A stretch of 16,546 bases of DNA from assembly GCA_900545505.1 (NCBI GenBank), contig UQZC01000013.1, forward strand, positions 1-16,546, in the 5' to 3' direction. The notes under the pieces were generated by a model, which searched no databases, was not told where the DNA came from, and was given only the letters and a program-made list of their open reading frames with translations. The position numbers and the translations under genes are program-made. Shown piece after piece: positions 1 through 5,919 of this stretch (positions are counted from its first letter, which is position 1; the number at the start of each line of letters is the position of its first letter). The stretch is from an uncultured Collinsella sp. Its GTDB lineage: Bacteria > Actinomycetota > Coriobacteriia > Coriobacteriales > Coriobacteriaceae.

Positions 1-757
1 AGCGTGGGTTGACGCGGGCGATTGCCGTCATGGCGGCATTGATGTCGTTCATTAGGTCGGGGCGGCTTTTGGGAACGGCAAAATAGTAGTCACTCGAGCC
101 AAGGTAGAACATGGGCGACGCATCGGGCGACGAAATGGTGTCGTACATGATGACGGCATCGACTTCGTCGTTTGCGAGCGCGTCAAAGAGATCGGATCCT
201 CCGTCATACTCCCTGTATGTGCAGGTGACTCCCTCGTTGGCGAGCCACTGCTGGCCAACGAAGGTTTGCATAACGCCAGGGTTGTAGCCGATAGTGAGAC
301 CTTGGAGTGCTTGAGGGTCACCCTTTGCGAGGTCGTCACGGTCGGGCCTGGCGTAGATGTAGTAGCGCTCGGTGCCCTCGGGGTTCGAGGAAAAGAGCAG
401 CTTTTGGGCGCGTTCCTCGGAGTAGGAGATGTTGGGCATGAGGTCGATTTCGCCCGCCTCGAGCATGTCCATAAGCTCGGTGAAGGTGCCAGAGACGTAT
501 TCGTACCGCCAACCGGGCGTGTAGTACGACAGGGTCTGGAGGTACTCGTAGCCCCATCCCGAGAGACGCTCGCCGGGGGTGCCGTCCTGGAAGCCCTCGT
601 TGTTGACGAGCCAACCAACGCGGACCGTCTTGACTTGCTGATCGGATTTGGCGGCAAAGGCGGGGGCGGGCATGATGGCGCTCAGCACGGTAAGCGCGGC
701 AAGCACAATGGCCAGAGCGCGATATATAACTGAACGAAGGGCAGTGGCAGCTCTCAC
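1..757 (-). CDS. Secreted solute-binding protein (SBP family 3-like), 3'-truncated by window edge
   Basis: The frame is open from a GTG at 757 to the window edge (252 codons) with no stop; an in-frame TAA lies just upstream and AGGA sits 6 nt before the GTG. Residues 1-35 form a signal peptide: arginines near the N-terminus, a hydrophobic stretch around 14-29, and an AFA-A cleavage site near 35. No lipobox cysteine is present, which is unusual for a Gram-positive ABC binding protein. From about residue 43 it reads as a periplasmic amino-acid-type binding domain: VRVGWLVNNEGFQDG, then ELMDMLEAGEIDLMPNISYSEER, the hinge-like GLTIGYNPGVMQTF, and DALANDEVDAVIMYD. The family binds small solutes for an ABC importer, or serves as the extracellular sensor of a kinase or diguanylate cyclase. 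Because the C-terminus is missing and there is no lipid anchor, a sensor fusion is possible. The family call is fairly sure; the ligand is unknown. Confidence 0.8.
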   Translation of the reverse strand, partial: MRAATALRSVIYRALAIVLAALTVLSAIMPAPAFAAKSDQQVKTVRVGWLVNNEGFQDGTPGERLSGWGYEYLQTLSYYTPGWRYEYVSGTFTELMDMLEAGEIDLMPNISYSEERAQKLLFSSNPEGTERYYIYARPDRDDLAKGDPQALQGLTIGYNPGVMQTFVGQQWLANEGVTCTYREYDGGSDLFDALANDEVDAVIMYDTISSPDASPMFYLGSSDYYFAVPKSRPDLMNDINAAMTAIARVNPR

Positions 758-830
758 ATGCAATCCTAACGAATCGAGACATTACCGCATAAGGATACCA
801 GCTCAGCCTGCCCAGTCGGCAGCTGGTGGT

Positions 831-884
831 CATTGGGGACGTTCTTGTTTGACTAGTCATTTAAGAACGTCCCCAATGACTAGT
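831..884. repeat. Dyad element, copy 1 (16-bp arms, GACTAGTC core)
   Basis: Perfect 16-bp arms CATTGGGGACGTTCTT (831-846) and AAGAACGTCCCCAATG (863-878) enclose a 16-nt loop. GACTAGTC lies exactly in the middle of that loop (851-858). A second GACTAGT follows at 878-884, 27 nt after the first. A second copy lies at 13367-13426. Both copies sit between divergent genes, a short distance before the extended -10 of the plus-strand gene. There is no T-tract, so it is not an ordinary terminator. Confidence 0.85.
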
Positions 885-903
885 TCCGTTTGCGGGGGAG
901 GCG

Positions 904-913
904 TGGGACAATA
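904..913 (+). promoter_or_regulatory. Extended -10 promoter of channel gene
   Basis: TGG followed by GACAAT and A gives an extended -10 (TGN-GACAAT), 41 nt before the ATG at 954. The preceding GGCGTG (900-905) is also found at the same place before the rlmA-like gene. No good -35 is visible, as is usual for extended -10 promoters. Predicted from sequence only. Confidence 0.45.
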
Positions 914-953
914 CCGAGCGAACGTGATTGGGCATCTGGGAAAAGGGGTCGCG

Positions 954-1379
954 ATGACCAAGTTGAGGACGCTTGCCGACGTGTTACGCCAGGCTGGCTT
1001 TGTGCGCATCACGGGCCTGTTTCTTATCTTCTATCTGCTGTGCTCGATGGCTGTCTGGCTGTCCGAGCCCACGACCCTCACGTTTGGCGACGGGCTCTGG
1101 TTTAGCTTTGAGACGGTCTCGACCATCGGCTTTGGCGATATCCCGGCCGAAACGCCGGTCGCCCGCGCTATTACCGTCGTCCTGAGCGTCATCAGCATCT
1201 TCTACATCGCCATGCTCACGGGTGTGGCGGTGAACTACTGCAATACGCTCATTAAGCTGCGCCAAAAGGACACTATGGCGCGCTTTATGGACGATCTTGA
1301 GCATTTGGAAGAGCTCGATCGTGACGAGCTCGCCGACCTGTCGCGCCGTGTGCGCGAATATCGCCGACGCCAACGCTAA
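954..1379 (+). CDS. Two-TM potassium channel family protein
   Basis: A 141-residue membrane protein. The layout is that of a minimal K+ channel subunit: TM1 about residues 17-37, pore helix about 47-57, selectivity filter TIGFGD at 57-62 (a variant of TVGYGD), TM2 about 70-95, then a charged C-terminal helix (105-141) rich in E/D/R that could be a coiled coil for tetramer assembly. There is no RCK/TrkA or cyclic-nucleotide domain, so gating is unknown. The family forms homotetramers that pass K+ across the cytoplasmic membrane. The ATG at 954 follows an AAAAGGGG Shine-Dalgarno by 5 nt; the open frame continues far upstream, but that part crosses the dyad repeat and promoter and does not look like protein. 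The LOG-family gene starts 36 bp downstream and probably shares the transcript. Confidence 0.85.
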   Translation: MTKLRTLADVLRQAGFVRITGLFLIFYLLCSMAVWLSEPTTLTFGDGLWFSFETVSTIGFGDIPAETPVARAITVVLSVISIFYIAMLTGVAVNYCNTLIKLRQKDTMARFMDDLEHLEELDRDELADLSRRVREYRRRQR

Positions 1380-1415
1380 AGCGGGCGCCGTGCGTCACGA
1401 CGAGGGGGATTGCAT

Positions 1416-1949
1416 ATGAACATCACGGTATACCTGGGCGCCAGCGTTGGTAACGACCCAGCATTTCTGCCTGCGGTGCAAGAATTGGGCAACTGGATTG
1501 GCTCCAACGGGCACGCGCTGGTATACGGCGGGTCCAAATCGGGCCTGATGGGCGCGCTTGCCGATAGCGTGCTCGGGGCAGGCGGACACGTGACGGGCGT
1601 TGAGCCGAGTTTTTTTATCGAGGCGGAGTTCCAGCACGAGGGCATCGACGACCTTATCGTTACAAGTGACATGGCAGAGCGCAAAGCCAAGATGATCGAG
1701 CTCGGTGATGCGTTCATCGCATTTCCGGGCGGCACGGGCACGCTCGAGGAGATTGCCGAGGTCATGTCCGCCGTGTCGTTGGGGCATCTGAGTGCTCCGT
1801 GCATCTTGTATAACCTGGACGGTTACTACAACGACCTCAAGGCGCTGCTCGGGCACATGATTGATAAAGGGCTTTCGAGCCCGAGGCGTCAGCAAGGCAT
1901 CTACTTTGCCGACGATTTGCGCGAGATTGCCTCGATTATTAACGGATAA
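1416..1949 (+). CDS. LOG family protein (TIGR00730-type phosphoribohydrolase)
   Basis: 177 residues, the usual size of bacterial LOG (lonely guy) proteins. A Rossmann-like fold is indicated by YLGAS (6-10) and YGGSKSGLMG (37-46). The family signature PGGTGTLEE is at 104-112, with the conserved M-x-x-RK segment near 86-90. Characterised members cleave the N-glycosidic bond of nucleoside 5'-monophosphates such as AMP or cytokinin ribotides; many bacterial homologues were formerly misnamed lysine decarboxylase. The ATG at 1416 is preferred over an in-frame TTG at 1410 because the GAGGGGG Shine-Dalgarno (1402-1408) then has a 7-nt spacing. It probably shares a transcript with the channel gene. 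The substrate in this organism is unknown. Confidence 0.88.
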   Translation: MNITVYLGASVGNDPAFLPAVQELGNWIGSNGHALVYGGSKSGLMGALADSVLGAGGHVTGVEPSFFIEAEFQHEGIDDLIVTSDMAERKAKMIELGDAFIAFPGGTGTLEEIAEVMSAVSLGHLSAPCILYNLDGYYNDLKALLGHMIDKGLSSPRRQQGIYFADDLREIASIING

Positions 1950-2029
1950 GTCTTGAGCCTGTTCCGCTATGACTCCCAATGGTGCCGTTTGCAGCGCGGA
2001 TGGTTGGCTTGTCTGGGCAACGCTCGCTC

Positions 2030-2036
2030 TACAATA
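2030..2036 (+). promoter_or_regulatory. -10 box of the CLC gene promoter
   Basis: TACAATA lies 39 nt before the ATG at 2075 and matches the -10 seen before prfC. The best -35 candidate is TTGTCT (2009-2014) with a short 15-nt spacer, so the -35 is uncertain. Confidence 0.4.
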
Positions 2037-2074
2037 AAACGTATCTATGTCGACTTTGACCGCGGGAGGACCCG

Positions 2075-3364
2075 ATGGATAGCCTTGCCAAACCCAAAAA
2101 CCGCGCGCTGTTTTTAATGAGCGTTGCCGTGACCGGTGCGTTCGCAGGTGCCGCAGTCTGGCTGTTCTTCTTTGCGATGGAGCACGGTATCGACTATCTG
2201 TGGACCGAGATTCCGCACATGCTGGGCGCGGCGTCGCCCGAGCTCGCGAGCGGCCCGTTCGGCTTTTTGCCGTACCCGTTTTTTGTCTGCCTGCTGGGCG
2301 GCCTGCTGATCGGTCTGTACGAAAAGCTTACGGGCACCAAGACCGACGGCCTCAACCAGGTGATGGCTAAGGTTAAGCAAGACGGGCGCTACCCGTACGA
2401 CAACCTGGGCAAGCTTTCGCTCGCGGCATTGCTGCCGCTGCTGTTTGGCGGAAGTATTGGACCGGAGGCCGGCCTGACCGGCGTTATCGCGGGTCTGTGC
2501 AGCTGGGTCGGCGACCGCATGCGTCGCTTTGGCGCCGAGTTTAGGGAGCTCACGCTGCTGGGTACCCAGGCTGCCCTGACGGCGCTCTTTACCGCGCCCG
2601 TCTTTGGTTTTGTGGCACCGCTTGCCGGAAGTGCTGACGGCGACGAGGGCTCTGCGTCCGACGAGATCACGATCAAGCTGCCCAAGGCACAGAAGACCGT
2701 GGTCTACGGCATTGCGATTGCCGGCGGCCTGGGCACCTATCTGCTGCTCGGCCAGCTTATGGGCGGCGGCATGGGCATGCCCAGGTTCGAGTCTGCCGAG
2801 GTGGGCAACCTGGAGCTTACCTGGCTCATCCCTCTGTCGCTGATCGGAACAATCTGCGGCTGGCTGTACTTTGTCTCTGAGCACGCGAGCGAAGCGTTTG
2901 CCCATGCCATAGGGGAGCGCCCCGTCGTCAAGGCCATACTAGCCGGTCTGGCGCTCGCCATCTGTGGCACGGTCCTGCCCTATACTATGTTTGCCGGCGA
3001 GACCCAGGCCGACGTGCTCATGGAAACCTATCTGACTATTCCCGCTGGCGTGCTTATCGCGACCGGTCTTGTCAAGGCCATGCTGACCCCCGCCCTCATC
3101 AACCTTGGTTGGCGCGGCGGCCACTTCTTCCCGGTTATCTTCTCGGGCGTAAGCCTGGGCTATGGCCTGGCCATCCTCACCGGCGCAGATCCGGTCTTTT
3201 GCGTCGCCGTCTGCACGGCATCGACGATGGGCGCCGTCATGCGTCAGCCGGTCATGGTTGTGGGCCTGCTGCTCATGTGCTTCCCGCTCAAGGGTATCGT
3301 CTGCATGATTATCGCCGCAGCCATCGCCGCTGGCATTCCGCTGCCCAAGCCGCTGCGCAAGTAG
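2075..3364 (+). CDS. CLC-family ion channel/transporter, YfeO-like
   Basis: 429 residues, strongly hydrophobic with about ten or more membrane helices. CLC signatures are GGSIGPEAGLTG (125-136) at the position of the family G-K/R-E-G-P motif, and GWRGGHFFPVIFSG (345-358) at the position of GxFxP. These resemble, from memory, E. coli YfeO (GGVSLGPEHP and GFRGGRIFP) more than ClcA. The residue matching the ClcA gating glutamate is Ile128, so a ClcA-like Cl-/H+ antiport mechanism should not be assumed. There is no CBS domain. A loop of charged and small residues (186-206) separates the two halves of the inverted-topology repeat. The start follows GGGAGGA (2064-2070) by 4 nt. It has its own upstream promoter and is likely monocistronic, ending convergently with the ABC permease gene. 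The transported ion is unknown. Confidence 0.85.
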   Translation: MDSLAKPKNRALFLMSVAVTGAFAGAAVWLFFFAMEHGIDYLWTEIPHMLGAASPELASGPFGFLPYPFFVCLLGGLLIGLYEKLTGTKTDGLNQVMAKVKQDGRYPYDNLGKLSLAALLPLLFGGSIGPEAGLTGVIAGLCSWVGDRMRRFGAEFRELTLLGTQAALTALFTAPVFGFVAPLAGSADGDEGSASDEITIKLPKAQKTVVYGIAIAGGLGTYLLLGQLMGGGMGMPRFESAEVGNLELTWLIPLSLIGTICGWLYFVSEHASEAFAHAIGERPVVKAILAGLALAICGTVLPYTMFAGETQADVLMETYLTIPAGVLIATGLVKAMLTPALINLGWRGGHFFPVIFSGVSLGYGLAILTGADPVFCVAVCTASTMGAVMRQPVMVVGLLLMCFPLKGIVCMIIAAAIAAGIPLPKPLRK

Positions 3365-3452
3365 CGCGGTGGCGCATGACGGGGACATGCCGTTTGCCAC
3401 GGATCTGCGGGGAGGGGACGATCGCGCCCTTTGTGGATTGAGACTCGCGTGG

Positions 3453-4151
3453 CTACAGATCGCGTACTCGATAAACCTTGGTGCTGACGGTGCAGCTGAT
3501 TGCACATAGCGCGAGGGCAAGTGCGGCGATGCCTGCACACAGACAGCCCAGAACGGCAGGGTCGGGATTCGCTCCGGCAATCGACATGAGCCAGTTGCTG
3601 ATGGGGTTGGAGGAGCTCAGCGTGGCCATGGTGCCGCAGCCAAGCAGGGCAAACAGGCCAACGGATAGGCGCAGTGCCTCCATGTGTCCAAATCGAAAGA
3701 ACAGCGGCTGCGCTAAAAACACCATCATGAGGGAGATAAGCATCGATGCTGCCGAGGCGATTGCGATTTCAAAGACCGTCTGTCCCGTCGAAGGAATGCC
3801 CGCGCTGTTGAAGAGCGGGATGGAGGCGATGCTCAAAAGCGTAGCTGCACATGCCATGACGGCGGAGAAGACAATAACGCTCAGGTAGCGTGCGCGGATG
3901 ATGTCTTTGCGCGAGAAGGGCAGCGTTGCCCGGTAGCGCTCCCAACCGTTTTGATTGTCGAAACCGGCCAGTGAGTTCATGACTATGATGGGCGACATGG
4001 CACTGACGGCGCAGGCGCCGGCGCTCATACCGGAATCGCCATCCGACGCGTTGACGAGCGTCAGCACAACGAAGATGAACAAGCCGACGCCCGCAATGCT
4101 CGGGATGAGCGTGCGAACGATGGCGAGCTCGGACATAAAGGCGCGTTTCAT
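3453..4151 (-). CDS. ABC-2 type transporter permease
   Basis: 232 residues with about six hydrophobic segments, near 11-34, 44-62, 88-112, 128-150, 160-176 and 196-219. The pattern matches small ABC-2 permeases such as the membrane subunits of YtrBC-like or bacitracin/lantibiotic-type exporters. The segment FDNQNGWERYRATLPFSRKDIIRARYL (about 64-90) is the typical cytoplasmic coupling region of this group (W-x-x-x-x-x-LP-x-S-x-x). Its ATG overlaps the TGA of the ATPase gene by 4 bp, so the two are translationally coupled, with AAAGGGG as Shine-Dalgarno inside the ATPase 3' end. It is the last gene of the regulator-ATPase-permease operon. Export of a peptide, drug or lipid-linked compound is an inference from the family; the substrate is not visible. 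Confidence 0.82.
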   Translation of the reverse strand: MKRAFMSELAIVRTLIPSIAGVGLFIFVVLTLVNASDGDSGMSAGACAVSAMSPIIVMNSLAGFDNQNGWERYRATLPFSRKDIIRARYLSVIVFSAVMACAATLLSIASIPLFNSAGIPSTGQTVFEIAIASAASMLISLMMVFLAQPLFFRFGHMEALRLSVGLFALLGCGTMATLSSSNPISNWLMSIAGANPDPAVLGCLCAGIAALALALCAISCTVSTKVYRVRDL

Positions 4152-5029
4152 TTCGAAGCCCCTTTCAGCGTGAGGCGCAGGTAGTCATCAATGGTTGCCC
4201 GATCGCAGGGAATCTCGGGGAAGGCCTCGAGCGTTTCGCGACGGTTGGGCACGAGCACGTCTACGCTATAGGCGTGGTGGGCGGCACGGGCGCCTTCGAC
4301 GCAAGACATAAGCTCGGCGGCCTGTGCTTGGGTACAGTGGGCGATGCCGGCACGGTCGGTAATTTCCTCGCGCGGCAGGTCAAACACAATCGAGCCAGCA
4401 TCGATGCAGATAACGCGGTCGGCGGTGCGATCGAGGTCGGACGTAATATGGCTCGAGAGCAGCACGCTGTGCAGGCCGTCGGAAACAAAGGCTAGCAGCT
4501 CATCGAGCAACTCCTCGCGTGCCATGGGATCGAGGCCCGCGGTGGCTTCGTCCAAAACGAGCAGCTTGGCCTTGTGACTGAGCGCACAGGCAAGCTGCAG
4601 TTTCATGCCCATGCCGCGGGAGAGGTCCTTGACCTTTGTCTTGGGATCGAGGCCAAATCGGTTGATGAATCCGGCGAACGTTTCGCGGTCCCACGTGGGG
4701 TACGCTGGGCCTACGAGCGACTCGATCTGGCCCACCTTGAGCGTGGAGGGGAAGGGGCACGTGTCCAGGACAAGACCGACGCGGGAGCGTAGATGGCGTT
4801 GCGACTCATCGGGCGCGTCGGCGCCACAGCGCTGCCCAAACAGGTGCACTTCGCCGGCATCGAGCTTTATAAGCCCGAGAGCAGCTCGAATCGTCGTTGT
4901 TTTGCCAGCACCGTTGGCACCAACAAAGCCGATGATCTGGCCAGGCTCCACGGCAAGCGTGACGTCGCGCAGCGAAAAGCGGTCGCTTACGGCGTGTGAG
5001 ATGCCTTTGAGTTCAAGCAAGTTTTGCAT
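4148..5029 (-). CDS. ABC transporter ATP-binding protein (YtrB-like)
   Basis: 293 residues with a complete ATPase domain: Walker A GANGAGKT (37-44), signature LSRGM (136-140), Walker B LLVLDE (156-161) with the D-loop GLDP, and switch histidine H194 (SSHITSD). The signature is LSRGM rather than LSGGQ, a variant common in BcrA/YtrB-type exporters. The last 70 residues form a small accessory domain typical of these ATPases. The start is an ATG 23 bp after the regulator stop, with AAAGG 7-9 nt before it. It powers the adjacent ABC-2 permease at the cytoplasmic membrane; the gene order (GntR, ATPase, permease) parallels the start of the B. subtilis ytr operon. The function class is nearly certain; the substrate is unknown. 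Confidence 0.93.
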   Translation of the reverse strand: MQNLLELKGISHAVSDRFSLRDVTLAVEPGQIIGFVGANGAGKTTTIRAALGLIKLDAGEVHLFGQRCGADAPDESQRHLRSRVGLVLDTCPFPSTLKVGQIESLVGPAYPTWDRETFAGFINRFGLDPKTKVKDLSRGMGMKLQLACALSHKAKLLVLDEATAGLDPMAREELLDELLAFVSDGLHSVLLSSHITSDLDRTADRVICIDAGSIVFDLPREEITDRAGIAHCTQAQAAELMSCVEGARAAHHAYSVDVLVPNRRETLEAFPEIPCDRATIDDYLRLTLKGASK

Positions 5030-5052
5030 GGTATAGCCTTTCTTGCAGATGG

Positions 5053-5433
5053 CTACTGCATGGTTTCGGGGGCTACCAGGTCGAGCATCTCGTGCAGTTT
5101 GTCGCGCGTGACGCCCAGGGTTTCGGCTTGGCTCGCCGCTTTCGCAAGTAGCTCTTCGATATGGCAGAGCTGGTTTTCGCGCAAGAGTTCCTGGTTGCCC
5201 TCGGCGACAAAGCAGCCCTTGCCCTGCACGGTGCAGATAAACCCGAGTTGCTCTAGGTCGGCGTAGGCGCGCTTGGTGGTGATGACGCTCACACCCAGGT
5301 CGCTCGCGAGCGCACGGATGCTGGGGAGTTTGGCTCCCGCAGCGAGCGTGCCCGAAAGGATTTGAGCTTTGACCTGCGAGGATATCTGTTCGTAGATGGG
5401 CTTATCGCTCGAATTGGATAGGATGATGTCCAC
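5053..5433 (-). CDS. GntR-family transcriptional regulator, YtrA subfamily
   Basis: 126 residues, the short length typical of YtrA-type GntR regulators. The N-terminal winged helix spans about 11-77, with PIYEQISSQVKAQILSG, LPSIRALASDLGVSVITTKRAYADLEQLG and the wing FICTVQGKGCFVA. The C-terminal part (about 78-126) is only a short helical dimerisation segment with no ligand domain. The start codon is GTG at 5433, with an ideal AAGGAG (complement of 5439-5444) 5 nt upstream. It is first in the operon, ahead of the ABC ATPase and permease. A 9-bp inverted repeat over its own promoter (5461-5494) is the likely operator, implying autorepression of the whole operon. Members of this subfamily often respond to cell-wall-active compounds, but that is family knowledge and is not shown here. 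Confidence 0.92.
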   Translation of the reverse strand: MDIILSNSSDKPIYEQISSQVKAQILSGTLAAGAKLPSIRALASDLGVSVITTKRAYADLEQLGFICTVQGKGCFVAEGNQELLRENQLCHIEELLAKAASQAETLGVTRDKLHEMLDLVAPETMQ

Positions 5434-5460
5434 AGCGGCTCCTTAGCTGTTGGGCTACAC

Positions 5461-5511
5461 GTGTATATAACCGGTAAGCACAGTATATATACACTATGCA
5501 CAGTTATGCAA
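5461..5511 (-). promoter_or_regulatory. Promoter and palindromic operator of the GntR-ABC operon
   Basis: On the minus strand, TTGCAT (5511-5506) is followed after 16 nt by TATATA (5489-5484), or after 18 nt by TATACT (5487-5482). A perfect 9-bp inverted repeat, GTGTATATA (5461-5469) and TATATACAC (5486-5494), with a 16-bp spacer overlaps the -10 and the start region. That is the expected position for a YtrA-type repressor site. Confidence 0.6.
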
Positions 5512-5558
5512 GAGCTAAATGTGGAATAGCCCGCCGGTGCCGCGCTTGCTCCAAAACA

Positions 5559-5615
5559 ATCTCAATCTGTAACACTTGGGTCCGTTTTTGGTCTCCTGCT
5601 GTTACAGATTGAGAT
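5559..5615. repeat. Inverted repeat unit A of the 80-bp array
   Basis: Perfect 16-bp arms (5559-5574 and 5600-5615) with the shared core CTCAATCTGTAACA / TGTTACAGATTGAG and a 25-nt loop. The loop shares GGGTCCGTTTT and the terminal CCTGC with unit C. There is no T-tract after either arm. Confidence 0.9.
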
Positions 5616-5639
5616 GTTATTTGCCCGCCTGCCTATTTG

Positions 5640-5694
5640 TCTCAATCTGTAACAGTAAGAGTCGATTTGCGCGGCTAGATGTTACAGATTGAGA
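5640..5694. repeat. Inverted repeat unit B of the 80-bp array
   Basis: Same 14-bp core arms (5641-5654 and 5680-5693), pairing over 15 bp, again with a 25-nt loop. It lies exactly 80 bp from units A and C. The loop sequence differs from those of A and C. Confidence 0.9.
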
Positions 5695-5717
5695 TTGTGC
5701 CGGCGGACAAGTTCGTT

Positions 5718-5776
5718 TGTCTCAATCTGTAACATCTGGGTCCGTTTTGAGTCGCCTGCTGTTACAGATTGAGACA
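5718..5776. repeat. Inverted repeat unit C of the 80-bp array
   Basis: Arms of 17 perfect bp (5718-5734 and 5760-5776) around the same 14-bp core, with a 25-nt loop. It ends about 90 bp before the prfC -10 box. Confidence 0.9.
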
Positions 5777-5866
5777 GTCTGCTGCAGAATACTTTCGATA
5801 ACTAGCCGTTCACGTTCTGACTGATGTATTTGTCCTGATAGGCGCCCTAGAGCGAGATTTCGCGGC

Positions 5867-5873
5867 TACAATA
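5867..5873 (+). promoter_or_regulatory. -10 box of prfC promoter
   Basis: TACAATA lies 47 nt before the prfC ATG at 5920 and matches the -10 of the CLC gene. No strong -35 is found at the usual distance. The predicted leader is about 40 nt. Confidence 0.45.
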
Positions 5874-5919
5874 GTGCGGTTACAACGACGTAATGCACTC
5901 AATGCAAGAAAGGATCCGC

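Larger units (their letters stand above)
5434..5919. other. Long gene-free region between the divergent GntR operon and prfC
   Basis: The only stretch over 300 bases without a gene. From left to right it holds the GntR leader and operator/promoter (to about 5511), the three-unit inverted-repeat array (5559-5776), about 90 bp with no structure I can name, and the prfC -10 box and leader. No convincing ORF is present on either strand. Confidence 0.8.

Noticed and set aside
52..657. Minus-strand 201-codon frame and the overlapping 336-860 frame
   Set aside because: Both are alternative frames of the binding-protein gene, which reads coherently from 757 to the edge with a signal peptide.
648..953. 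N-terminal extension of the channel gene
   Set aside because: The extra ~100 codons run through the dyad repeat and promoter and do not resemble protein; the ATG at 954 has a ribosome site.
3376..3441. 21-codon ORF between the CLC and permease genes
   Set aside because: No Shine-Dalgarno, no hydrophobic or conserved feature; likely chance.
3436..3444. GATTGAGAC, matching the end of an array arm
   Set aside because: Only nine bases match; compatible with chance in a window of this size.
5559..5776. CRISPR array
   Set aside because: The repeated 14-mers alternate in orientation and form hairpins; repeats are too short, two loops are similar to each other, and no cas gene is nearby.
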